Origin: Candidatus Atribacteria bacterium 1244-E10-H5-B2
Lineage (GTDB): Bacteria; Atribacterota; JS1; SB-45; 34-128
Assembly (NCBI GenBank): GCA_003575245.1
Contig: NMQN01000202.1
Span: forward strand, 1 to 9,979
Direction: 5' to 3'
Length of the DNA stretch: 9,979 nt
Position 1 is the first letter of the stretch; each line of letters opens with the position of its first letter. The position numbers were made by a program, and so were the translations under genes. The notes beneath the pieces were generated by a model, which worked only from the letters and a program-made list of their open reading frames with translations, ran no database searches and was not told the origin of the DNA. Below, piece by piece: positions 1 to 5,483 of the stretch.

Positions 1-375
1 ACTTAATCCCTCTTTAAGTGCACCCATTATGGCCATAGACCCCACACAATATAACAAGCTGGCAGTTACAAATCCTTCAACAAATCTTTCCGAGGTAGTA
101 TTGCTTATAAATTTTAACTTAACTTTTTCCCCAAATTTTTCTAAGCCTTCTTCAATACCTATCATCTCCCCGATCACTCCACCTATTACCAGAGAGAATA
201 TCACCAATAATATATTATCAGTTTTAATAGCCATTTGTATACCAATTAATAAGGAAGCTAACCCCAGGGCTTGCATAACAATCTTCCCAATTTTTTCAGG
301 AAATTTACTCTTCAAAATAAACCCCACTGAACATCCTAAAAAAATAGCAATTACATTTACTATGGTTCCTCTCAT
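1..375 (-). CDS. DUF554 family membrane protein (YdfK/YqgA-like), N-terminal part
   Basis: Reading the minus strand from ATG at 375-373 gives 125 codons without a stop, running off the left edge. The protein starts MRGTIVNVIAIFLGCSVG, the usual start of DUF554 proteins (YdfK of Bacillus, YqgA of E. coli). Further family-like stretches are the Gly-rich GGVIGEMIGIEEGLE (about residues 65-79) and ERFVEGFVTASLLYCVGSMA (about 96-115). At least three hydrophobic segments (about 4-21, 34-50, 55-72) mark an inner-membrane protein. The family is thought to be a membrane transporter or channel, but no substrate is known to me. An AAGGAAG ribosome site lies 8 bases before the ATG. The C-terminal half, usually about another 100 residues, is outside the window. 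The family call rests on several motifs in order; the function is unknown. Confidence 0.9.
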   Translation of the reverse strand, partial: MRGTIVNVIAIFLGCSVGFILKSKFPEKIGKIVMQALGLASLLIGIQMAIKTDNILLVIFSLVIGGVIGEMIGIEEGLEKFGEKVKLKFISNTTSERFVEGFVTASLLYCVGSMAIMGALKEGLS

Positions 376-439
376 TAATGTTTCTTCCTTTTAAATAATT
401 TAATATTCTAATGTTAATGTTCTAATTGATACTTTGTTT

Positions 440-468
440 ATTATACTCTAAAATATAATAATTTGGAA
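440..468 (-). promoter_or_regulatory. Candidate sigma-70 promoter for the DUF554 gene
   Basis: On the minus strand there is a perfect TATAAT -10 box (445-440), 17 bases after a weak -35 TTCCAA (468-463, three of six consensus bases). The predicted RNA start is near 433, giving a leader of about 58 bases. AT-rich DNA yields such boxes by chance, so this is only a candidate. Confidence 0.35.
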
Positions 469-571
469 CATATTTGAAAAAACATCTTATTGGTTAGTGT
501 AAACTTTAGTGGTGTAGTTAGATAAAAAAAGAATGCTACTTTTTTGTATTTTTTTTCTCTTTCTTAACTCG

Positions 572-597
572 ATACTATATACTATATACTATATACT
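572..597. repeat. 7-bp tandem array, ATACTAT units
   Basis: There are three exact copies of ATACTAT and a partial fourth. The same word, allowing one or two changes, forms arrays at 7191-7211 and 9840-9874. Confidence 0.9.
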
Positions 598-650
598 TTC
601 TTATTAGTATAATTTTAAATAAAAATGGAAACATGTTATACTTTAATTTG

Positions 651-720
651 TAAGTTTCAGGTTACAAGTTGCGGTTTACGAGTTTATAGGATAGAAGCCA
701 GGAGACAGAATCCAGAATAT
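651..720. repeat. Diverged 7-bp array, ten units in register
   Basis: Ten consecutive 7-base units keep register from 651 to 720. The first five resemble CAAGTTG or CGAGTTT. After one transitional unit (ATAGGAT at 686) the last four resemble AGAAGCC or AGAATCC. Individual units differ, but the shared positions recur every 7 bases. Words like the second set also occur, inverted, at 7211-7224. Confidence 0.75.
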
Positions 721-750
721 TATAAGAGAATAACATGGAATTATAATTTC

Positions 751-865
751 CGTCATTGTGGAGAGTAATGCAAGCCTGTCCCAGCGAAAGCAGAGGAAGC
801 AATCTCAAAACGAGATTGCCATGAGGAGTACTCAAGTAATGTTGAGTGCTCCTCTCGTAATGGCA
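751..865. repeat. Degraded REP/MITE-like element with nested inverted repeats
   Basis: Two hairpins lie inside a degenerate outer inverted repeat. GCAATCTC at 799-806 pairs perfectly with 812-819 across a 5-base loop. A 13-base arm at 823-835 pairs with 842-854 with one mismatch across a 6-base loop. The ends (CGTCATTG at 751, GTAATGGCA ending at 865) are diverged inverted copies of each other. I recall a similar layout (GTCATTGCGAGGAG at one end, GCAATCTC inside) from dispersed palindromes in many bacterial genomes; that recollection is unchecked. No transposase is nearby, so it would be non-autonomous. Confidence 0.7.
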
Positions 866-879
866 TAAAACATGATAAA

Positions 880-907
880 CTGACAACCGATTTTTCTCGT
901 CTATAAA
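880..907 (+). promoter_or_regulatory. Candidate promoter for the UPF0104 membrane protein gene
   Basis: CTGACA at 880-885 (five of six -35 bases) is followed after 16 bases by TATAAA at 902-907 (five of six -10 bases). The -10 box coincides with the first unit of a 7-bp array, so the repeat may supply part of the promoter. The start codon is about 75 bases further on. Confidence 0.35.
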
Positions 908-968
908 CTATAAACTAATAACTTATACTAATGCTAACGACTATTCATTATTTACTAACAACTAATTT
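901..968. repeat. 7-bp CTA-headed array before the UPF0104 gene
   Basis: Nearly every unit starts with CTA. Three 7-base units (CTATAAA type) are followed by two 6-base units at 922-933, then five 7-base units from 934 to 968 (CTAACGA type). The array ends two bases before the AAGGAG ribosome site. The 14 bases at 934-947 recur exactly, inverted, within 2823-2850. Confidence 0.75.
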
Positions 969-986
969 AAAGGAGCGAATGATTAT

Positions 987-2051
987 TTGAAGGAGTTAAT
1001 TTTAGATAAAAAAAGATTCCTTAAAGGATTAATTATTTCTATAATTATTGGCATTGTAACTACCATAATTATTATTTTTATTACCACTAACCAAAATACC
1101 TGGATAAGTCTATCTTATATTAACAAAAAATATCTCTTCTTAGCTTTTGTTCTGATGGTATTTGCTGCAGTGATAGATGCCCTTAGAATAAAAATGACCG
1201 TAGAGGCAGTTAATGAAAACATTACTTTTATCGAAGCCCTAAAAGTGTACTATATTAGTAACTTTGCCGGTGGCATAACTCCTTTCTTCTCCGGCACCCT
1301 ACCCACACAAATATACCTATTCAATAAAGACATAAAAAATAAAATGACTTTAGGTAAGGCTACTATGGTTGCTACCCTTATGCCTTTAATTAAGACCTTA
1401 GTTTTTACTATTTTTACCCCTGTAATCTTCTTTGTCTTTAAAAGAACAATTACTAATTACACTATTCTTTCTACAATCCTTATCAATGGAGCTATCTTAA
1501 TTTCTCTGTTTTTTCTCTTTTTGTTTTTTCTGGCGATAAAATATCCAGAAAAGATGATAAAAATAATTCTAAAAATTCAACATTTTCCCTATATCTTGAA
1601 ATTTTCTAAAAAAGACGCTATATTACGCTTATTCAATAAAATAATTCTGGAAATCAAAGAATATCATAAGAGCTTTTATCTATTAAAAGAAAATTGGATT
1701 AAATTATTATTATCTACCTTCTATACTATTATCTTTTGGAGCACTTTTTTCTTAGTAGCCCCTATGCTTCTTTGGGGATTTAACCTGAACTTTAATTTCT
1801 CTCTTGTATTAGTAATGCAAGTTATATTTTATTTTATTCTACCTTTTATGCCCACCCCGGGCGGCAGTGGGACAGCAGAAGCAGGTTTTGCCTCATTATT
1901 TTCTTTCTTTGTCCCTCTTCACTTTTTAGGTCTCTTTGTAGGGATCTGGAGATTTATAGTCTTTTACTTCAATTTGTGTATCGGGGCTATAGTTCTTTTG
2001 GTAGAAATTAAAAGGTTAAAAAAGAAAAAACAAGAAGCTGAAATAAAGTAA
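987..2051 (+). CDS. UPF0104 / LPG-synthase transmembrane-region family protein
   Basis: This 354-residue polytopic membrane protein has hydrophobic segments near 11-33, 50-66, 123-150, 158-184, 241-266, 271-288, 303-320 and 321-340. It carries the family hallmark PTPGGSGTAEAG at 289-300 and an N-terminal NFAGGITPFFSG at 92-103. The family (TIGR00374, the membrane half of MprF, YbhN) includes lipid flippases and lysylphosphatidylglycerol synthases. There is no MprF-type catalytic domain here, so lipid or glycolipid translocation is the likelier role, but the substrate is unknown. The start is TTG, with AAGGAG 11 bases upstream; an in-frame stop at 963-965 leaves no other early start. A tiny ATG frame (979-990, three codons then TGA) overlaps the start region. 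It is the only plus-strand gene, and its stop abuts that of the next gene. Confidence 0.9.
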   Translation: MKELILDKKRFLKGLIISIIIGIVTTIIIIFITTNQNTWISLSYINKKYLFLAFVLMVFAAVIDALRIKMTVEAVNENITFIEALKVYYISNFAGGITPFFSGTLPTQIYLFNKDIKNKMTLGKATMVATLMPLIKTLVFTIFTPVIFFVFKRTITNYTILSTILINGAILISLFFLFLFFLAIKYPEKMIKIILKIQHFPYILKFSKKDAILRLFNKIILEIKEYHKSFYLLKENWIKLLLSTFYTIIFWSTFFLVAPMLLWGFNLNFNFSLVLVMQVIFYFILPFMPTPGGSGTAEAGFASLFSFFVPLHFLGLFVGIWRFIVFYFNLCIGAIVLLVEIKRLKKKKQEAEIK

Positions 2052-2078
2052 TTATATTTCTTCTTCTTTTATTTTTCT
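2018..2078. terminator. Possible bidirectional terminator at the convergent gene ends
   Basis: The two convergent stop codons sit in the loop of an inverted repeat. GAAG and GAAATA (2034-2045) pair with TATTTC and CTTC (2055-2066), with a 2-base internal loop on each side. An A-rich run precedes it and a T-rich run follows it, so either strand would give a hairpin followed by U residues. The stem has little GC and would be weak. Both arms are coding sequence. Confidence 0.35.
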
Positions 2079-2423
2079 CTTAGCTCTAGTTCTAATTCCT
2101 CTAAAGGATTTAATAATTTGATCGATTCCCAGGGCAATTATCAATATTGGCCAAAATTTCCAGATATTTTCTGATATTACAAAATCGAAAAAATATTTAG
2201 CTAAAAAGATAGTTCCTATTGCTATTAATATTACTCCAAAAAGAATAGATTTATTTTGCCATATTTCTTTAATTCCCCAAATAAGTAAAATCACTGGCCA
2301 TAAATTCCATACTCTTCCCCATATTTCTAAATCAGTAAAATTTTCAACTATAAAAATAATGCCAACAGCTAATATTATCAATCCGAAAACCCAATTTCCT
2401 TTGCCTTCTTCACTTGCACTCAT
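2052..2423 (-). CDS. LiaF-like / DUF5668-type small membrane protein
   Basis: This 123-residue protein consists almost entirely of two membrane hairpins that align to each other without gaps. Residues 13-54 and 62-103 share the pattern FG-hydrophobic-G-IF, a charged or polar turn, then W..WP and a hydrophobic run ending LGI or WGI. The WP plus hydrophobic pattern is typical of the LiaF/LiaI-like membrane region (DUF5668). In Firmicutes, LiaF modulates cell-envelope stress signalling; here there is no LiaF C-terminal domain or two-component partner, so only a membrane role can be inferred. I chose ATG at 2423 because AAAGGAGG lies 7 bases upstream. The frame is open 21 codons further up, but that stretch overlaps rsfS and has no such site. 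The start overlaps the rsfS stop as ATGA, suggesting coupled translation. The basic C-terminal tail should be cytoplasmic. Confidence 0.8.
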   Translation of the reverse strand: MSASEEGKGNWVFGLIILAVGIIFIVENFTDLEIWGRVWNLWPVILLIWGIKEIWQNKSILFGVILIAIGTIFLAKYFFDFVISENIWKFWPILIIALGIDQIIKSFRGIRTRAKRKIKEEEI

Positions 2424-2800
2424 TGTTCTTCCTCCTTTAATATTTTCTTTCTCTTTAATAAGCGAATTTTCTTTGCTTCCTGCCAAATATATTCCAGGTC
2501 ATAAAAATCCCTTTTCTCTTTGGAAAATATATGAACTATTACATCACCGTAATCCAATAATATCCATCCTGTCTCAGGCTTGCCTTCATAATGCAGTAAT
2601 CTAATTTTATTTTCTTTTAATTTCCTCGTAATAAAATTGCTTATTGCTTTTAGTTGAGGTTCTGAACCACCACTGGTGATTACAAAATAATCCGCAATTA
2701 GTGTTAATTTGCTTATTTTTAATATTGCTGTGTCTTTTGCTTTTTTATCTTCGGCAGCTGCTGCAGCCATTTTTGCAATAGCTAATGAGTTTTTATCCAA
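2420..2800 (-). CDS. rsfS: Ribosome silencing factor RsfS
   Basis: RsfS (YbeB, RsfA, Iojap) binds L14 (uL14) on the 50S subunit and blocks joining of the 30S, reducing translation when nutrients are scarce. The 126 residues show the family pattern throughout: LAIAKMAAAAAEDKKAKD near the N-terminus, ADYFVITSG at 36-44, WILLDYGDVIVHIF at 79-92 and YDLEYIWQEAK at 100-110. The start is TTG at 2800 with GAGGTGG 5 bases upstream. The next ATG (residue 11) would cut off the conserved first helix. The Lys/Glu-rich tail after residue 111 is slightly longer than in many homologues. In transcription order it follows the LCP gene, separated by 206 bp of tandem repeats, and overlaps the LiaF-like gene by 4 bases. 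Confidence 0.96.
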   Translation of the reverse strand: MDKNSLAIAKMAAAAAEDKKAKDTAILKISKLTLIADYFVITSGGSEPQLKAISNFITRKLKENKIRLLHYEGKPETGWILLDYGDVIVHIFSKEKRDFYDLEYIWQEAKKIRLLKRKKILKEEEQ

Positions 2801-2822
2801 AACACCACCTCTTTTTAATTAG

Positions 2823-2882
2823 TCGTTAGTGAATAGTCGTTAGTATTTAGTTAGCTAGTTATCCAGTTTATCAGTTGGCCAG
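2823..2882. repeat. 7-bp array switching to an 8-bp array
   Basis: Four 7-base units ending in TAG (TCGTTAG twice, plus two variants) run from 2823 to 2850. Without a gap, four 8-base units follow at 2851-2882, three ending CAG and one TAG (for example TTATCCAG, TTTATCAG). Period and word change at a single base, 2851. The block lies about 20 bases upstream of the rsfS start. Confidence 0.8.
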
Positions 2883-2895
2883 TAAGTTTTATCTA

Positions 2896-3008
2896 ATGTA
2901 ATATGTGACATGTAATAAGTAACCTGTTTTTGTAAATCTAGAACTATAATCTCATTACTCATTACATATTACTCATCACTGTATCCTCTACGCTATACGC
3001 TCCACGCT
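2896..3008. repeat. Two further 7-bp arrays ending at the LCP stop codon
   Basis: From 2896 to 2930 come five 7-base units of ATGTAAT type. After a 22-base gap, eight units run from 2953 to 3008 without a register slip. They begin as CATTACT or CATCACT and end as ATACGCT or CCACGCT. The last unit covers two bases of the LCP stop codon (3007-3009), so in the direction of transcription the array starts at the end of that gene. Confidence 0.8.
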
Positions 3009-4191
3009 AATCAATCATATCCTTTCCTAATATTATAACTAAATCTAAATCATTCTGGGTTTGATATTCTTTAACAATCTCAAAATCGTTAAATAGTTTT
3101 TTAAATTCATTATCTAAATTTACCTCTTTTGAGTAAACTATAATTTTAGTTTGTTCATAATCAAAATTGTCTGCATTTCCAATATTTACGATTTCAAATC
3201 CCTGCAATTCTAGATCTTTAGCTATTTTGCGGGCAATACCCGACATAGCATTTCCATTTAAAACTTCTACTTTTACACCACTATTTTTACCATAGATCAG
3301 TGACTTTACCCTTTGCTGAACTTCTTCCACATTAGGTTCTAAGTAGCTAACTCCCTCAATGTAAACTGGCTTGCCCTGAACGGTTTCAACCCCAAACTTC
3401 TCTTGATTTACACCTCTGAACAAATTAGCTAAAGCAATAGCATCTTGTGTTTTTATATTAGTCTCTATATATCCTTTCATCCCTTCAGATATCTGCGGAA
3501 TCTTAGTTATAGAATCAAATTTCATCATTTTTTTTATTACCGCTAAGGCTAATTTTTGTTGCCTTTTTATTCGGCCTAAATCTCCCAGTTTATCGTGCCT
3601 GAATCTTATGTACTGCAAAGATTTTTCCCCATCTAATATTTGCTTCCCCGGGTAAAGATTTATTTCTACTCCTCCTGCTTTGTCCACATAATGCATCTCT
3701 TTTTCTATATCAATCTCCACCCCACCTAACTCATCAATAATATTAACAAATCCGTTAAAATCTACCACTGCATAAAAATGAATCGGTACATCTAAAAAGG
3801 AGCTAACAGTTTTAGATATTAATTTTTCTCCTCCAAAGGCATAGGCATGATTTATTTTGTCCATTCCTCTTCCTGGAATTTCCACCCTGGTATCTCTGGG
3901 AATGGACAGGATAAGGACATCTTTAGTTTTAGGGGAAATACTTAAAAAAACAATAGTATCCGCACGTCCGTGGTTTTCAATCTCATCACAGCCCACAATT
4001 AAGATATTTACTCGATTGTAAGACATTATGTCAGAACTGAAGGGAAATATTCCAAGATATTTTAATAAAAAAATTAGTACAACTATTAATAGGACAGAAA
4101 ACATAATTAAGATTACTTTTTTTTCTTTTTTCTTTTTTAGCTCTCTCCCTTTGTTTCTTCTTATCCTTTCCCCTAAATTATTTTCATGCAT
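3007..4191 (-). CDS. LCP (LytR-CpsA-Psr) family cell-wall glycopolymer transferase
   Basis: LCP enzymes move polymers from undecaprenyl-pyrophosphate carriers to peptidoglycan outside the cell. The 394-residue protein has a basic N-terminus, one membrane anchor (about 25-44), the LCP domain (about 60-220) and a LytR_C domain (about 295-390). Conserved LCP elements include ADTIVFLS at 77-84, SIPRDTRV at 96-103, DKINHAYAFGG at 111-121, the RFRHD motif at 196-200 and GRIKRQQ at 206-212; their Arg and Asp residues are those expected to hold the pyrophosphate and metal. The C-terminal stretch VKVEVLNGNAMSGIA marks LytR_C. ATG at 4191 overlaps the yqeK stop by one base (TAATG), with AAGGTGG 10 bases upstream. 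An LCP gene between yqeK and rsfS is, as I recall, usual in clostridial-type genomes. The polymer attached cannot be told from sequence. Confidence 0.93.
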   Translation of the reverse strand: MHENNLGERIRRNKGRELKKKKEKKVILIMFSVLLIVVLIFLLKYLGIFPFSSDIMSYNRVNILIVGCDEIENHGRADTIVFLSISPKTKDVLILSIPRDTRVEIPGRGMDKINHAYAFGGEKLISKTVSSFLDVPIHFYAVVDFNGFVNIIDELGGVEIDIEKEMHYVDKAGGVEINLYPGKQILDGEKSLQYIRFRHDKLGDLGRIKRQQKLALAVIKKMMKFDSITKIPQISEGMKGYIETNIKTQDAIALANLFRGVNQEKFGVETVQGKPVYIEGVSYLEPNVEEVQQRVKSLIYGKNSGVKVEVLNGNAMSGIARKIAKDLELQGFEIVNIGNADNFDYEQTKIIVYSKEVNLDNEFKKLFNDFEIVKEYQTQNDLDLVIILGKDMID

Positions 4192-4763
4192 TAAACAAAA
4201 ACCACCTTGTTTAGAATATTGTTCCTGGCTTCAATAGAAATTGGATGAATTAATGAACCTTTGCTGATTAAAGAGATCAACCCTTTATCCAGAGCCATTA
4301 ATACTGCTCCATCTAAATCTTTTTCTGCAATTTTTCTTACTTCTTCCACTCCGTTCATATTCCTTAAAGGTTCAATCTTATCACTCAGATAAATTATCTT
4401 ATCTAAAAGGGACATTTGAGCTGCACCGGTACTATGTGCTTTTATTGCTTTTAAAATAACAGGATCTTGAATGTTAAATTCCTTTTTTGCAATAGCTGCT
4501 CCTACCAAAGGGTGTAACAATTTAGGAATTTTTTGAATAATTTCATCGAGTTCTATGCTATACTTTAAAACCATCTTTTCCAAACTCTTATAATCTAAAT
4601 CTTTGGCACAATCATGTAATAATCCGGCAACTTCGGCTTTATCTGCATTGTAATTATATTTTATAGCTAATCTGCGAGCTATTTTCGAAGTATTAACCGA
4701 GTGTTTTAATCTCTCTTCGCCCAGCATCTCTTTTAATCTTAATGTTATCAAATCGATATCCAC
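4191..4763 (-). CDS. yqeK: YqeK-type HD-domain Ap4A hydrolase
   Basis: YqeK is a metal-dependent HD-domain enzyme that splits diadenosine tetraphosphate symmetrically into two ADP. The 190 residues carry the full metal-ligand set: H21, the HD pair in GLLHDCAKD (H50, D51), H84 in LLHPLVGA, H110 in IKAHSTG and D128 in LSDKIEPLR. The AHSTG and DKIEP.R patterns separate YqeK from other HD hydrolases. The start is GTG at 4763 with AGGAG 6 bases upstream. The gene lies 71 bp after nadD, the standard neighbourhood, and overlaps the LCP gene by one base. A 43-bp palindrome lies between nadD and this gene. Confidence 0.93.
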   Translation of the reverse strand: MDIDLITLRLKEMLGEERLKHSVNTSKIARRLAIKYNYNADKAEVAGLLHDCAKDLDYKSLEKMVLKYSIELDEIIQKIPKLLHPLVGAAIAKKEFNIQDPVILKAIKAHSTGAAQMSLLDKIIYLSDKIEPLRNMNGVEEVRKIAEKDLDGAVLMALDKGLISLISKGSLIHPISIEARNNILNKVVFV

Positions 4764-4801
4764 TCTTATCTCCTATCTCTTGTTTTAAGAGGCTCCTGGT
4801 A

Positions 4802-4844
4802 TAAAATGTAACATCTTGTGCCAGGCACTAAATGTTACATTTTA
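4802..4844. repeat. 43-bp near-perfect palindrome at the 3' end of nadD
   Basis: Twelve-base arms TAAAATGTAACA (4802-4813) and its exact complement (4833-4844) enclose a second palindrome, GTGCC-A-GGCAC (4818-4828). Over 21-base arms only two positions mismatch, and the centre is a single A at 4823. The right arm overlaps the nadD end and supplies its Lys, Met and stop codons. No T-run follows on the minus strand, so a simple terminator is unlikely. It may be a REP-like mobile palindrome, an RNA processing or attenuation hairpin, or a binding site. Confidence 0.85.
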
Positions 4845-5446
4845 CGATATAATCCTTTTTTGTAGATATATTTTTCTACTTCATGGGGGAGTAGATATTT
4901 TATGCTTTTTTCCTCTCTCACTCTTCTTCTGATATCTGTAGAAGATATAGACAAGGCAGGAATTTCCATAATTTTAATAATTTTTTTAAATTTTTGGTTT
5001 AATTTATTTAAATCATATCCCGGTCGGGTTACAGCTACAAATTGACAGAGTTGAACTAATTCCTCACTTTTATACCAGGAATCTATCTCTAAAAAAGCAT
5101 CTGCCCCGGTGATGAAAAATATTTCAACCCCGTGATTATATTTTCTTAAAAATTCTTTAACAGTATCTATGGAATAAGAAGGTCCCGGCCTATTGAGTTC
5201 AACTTTAGATACTTTAAAAAATTGGTTATTGCTGGTAGCCAGGTCAGTCATTAAATATCTATGTTCGGAGTCAGATATATTATTTTCTCTTTTGTGGGCA
5301 GGTTTACGACAGGGTACAAATATTATTTTATCTAATTTAAATTCAACCCTTGCTTCTTCAGCTGTAAATAAATGTCCGTAATGTATGGGGTCAAATACTC
5401 CACCCATTATTCCTAAATGTTTAATTCTCCCTTTCTCTTTAAAAAT
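4835..5446 (-). CDS. nadD: Nicotinate-nucleotide adenylyltransferase NadD, probable ATT start
   Basis: NadD joins nicotinate mononucleotide and ATP to give NaAD in NAD synthesis. Visible motifs are GGVFDPIHYGHL with the catalytic H..H pair, PCRKPAHK, RPGPSYSIDTV and the C-terminal ISSTDIRRR. The first ATG is at 5407, but the frame upstream encodes RIKHLGI directly before MGGVFDP, which is the first beta strand of the fold; homologues read like KKIGIFGGTFDP. No ATG, GTG or TTG lies in this upstream frame. ATT at 5446-5444 sits 6 bases after a strong GGAGGA (5458-5453) and gives 203 residues, a normal NadD length. I therefore start at ATT. A conservative annotation would be 4835-5407 (190 residues). 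Identity is certain; the start is inference. The gene lies 37 bp after the TPR gene, and its stop lies inside a palindrome. Confidence 0.93.
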   Translation of the reverse strand: MFKEKGRIKHLGIMGGVFDPIHYGHLFTAEEARVEFKLDKIIFVPCRKPAHKRENNISDSEHRYLMTDLATSNNQFFKVSKVELNRPGPSYSIDTVKEFLRKYNHGVEIFFITGADAFLEIDSWYKSEELVQLCQFVAVTRPGYDLNKLNQKFKKIIKIMEIPALSISSTDIRRRVREEKSIKYLLPHEVEKYIYKKGLYRKM

Positions 5447-5452
5447 TATTCT

Positions 5453-5458
5453 TCCTCC
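5453..5458 (-). promoter_or_regulatory. Ribosome-binding site that decides the nadD start
   Basis: GGAGGA is among the strongest ribosome sites in the window. It lies 46 bases before the first in-frame ATG of nadD, too far to serve it, but 6 bases before an in-frame ATT. It could also serve an ATG at 5460-5458 in another frame only if the site were elsewhere, since that ATG overlaps it; that frame stops after four codons. Confidence 0.6.
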
Positions 5459-5483
5459 ATCTTTGGTTAGCCAGTTAACTAAA

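Larger units (their letters stand above)
376..986. other. Divergent intergenic region, 611 bp, mostly repeats
   Basis: This spacer separates the leftward DUF554 gene from the rightward UPF0104 gene. From left to right it holds a candidate leftward promoter, an AT-rich stretch (about 470-570) in which I see nothing specific, a 7-bp array, a longer 7-bp array, a degraded REP-like inverted repeat, a candidate rightward promoter and a third 7-bp array reaching the next ribosome site. A 74-codon minus-strand frame at 662-886 lies inside the repeats; it has no family resemblance and I do not call it a gene. Confidence 0.7.

Noticed and set aside
29..394. 121-codon open frame on the plus strand
   Set aside because: It mirrors the DUF554 gene on the minus strand, which has family motifs and a ribosome site.
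530..560. A-run and T-run hairpin as a terminator
   Set aside because: The stem is only A-T pairs in homopolymer runs and no gene ends nearby.
662..886. 74-codon open frame on the minus strand
   Set aside because: It lies wholly in tandem repeats and the REP-like element, with no family resemblance; its open length reflects repeat composition.
2424..2486. 21-codon N-terminal extension of the LiaF-like protein
   Set aside because: It overlaps rsfS and lacks a ribosome site, while the ATG at 2423 follows AAAGGAGG at good spacing.
2359..2604. 81-codon plus-strand frame across the LiaF-like and rsfS genes
   Set aside because: Antisense shadow of two genes with clear motifs; no family resemblance.
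2823..3008. CRISPR-like array
   Set aside because: Units are 7-8 bases with no unique spacers, and no cas gene is present.
4028..4237. 69-codon plus-strand frame over the LCP and yqeK junction
   Set aside because: Antisense shadow; its Phe/Ser run mirrors the Lys-rich anchor of the LCP protein.
5193..5381. 62-codon plus-strand frame inside nadD
   Set aside because: Antisense shadow of conserved nadD coding sequence.
5405..5446. Frameshift or truncation at the nadD N-terminus
   Set aside because: The conserved first strand continues in the same frame upstream, so no frameshift is needed; an alternative start explains it better.
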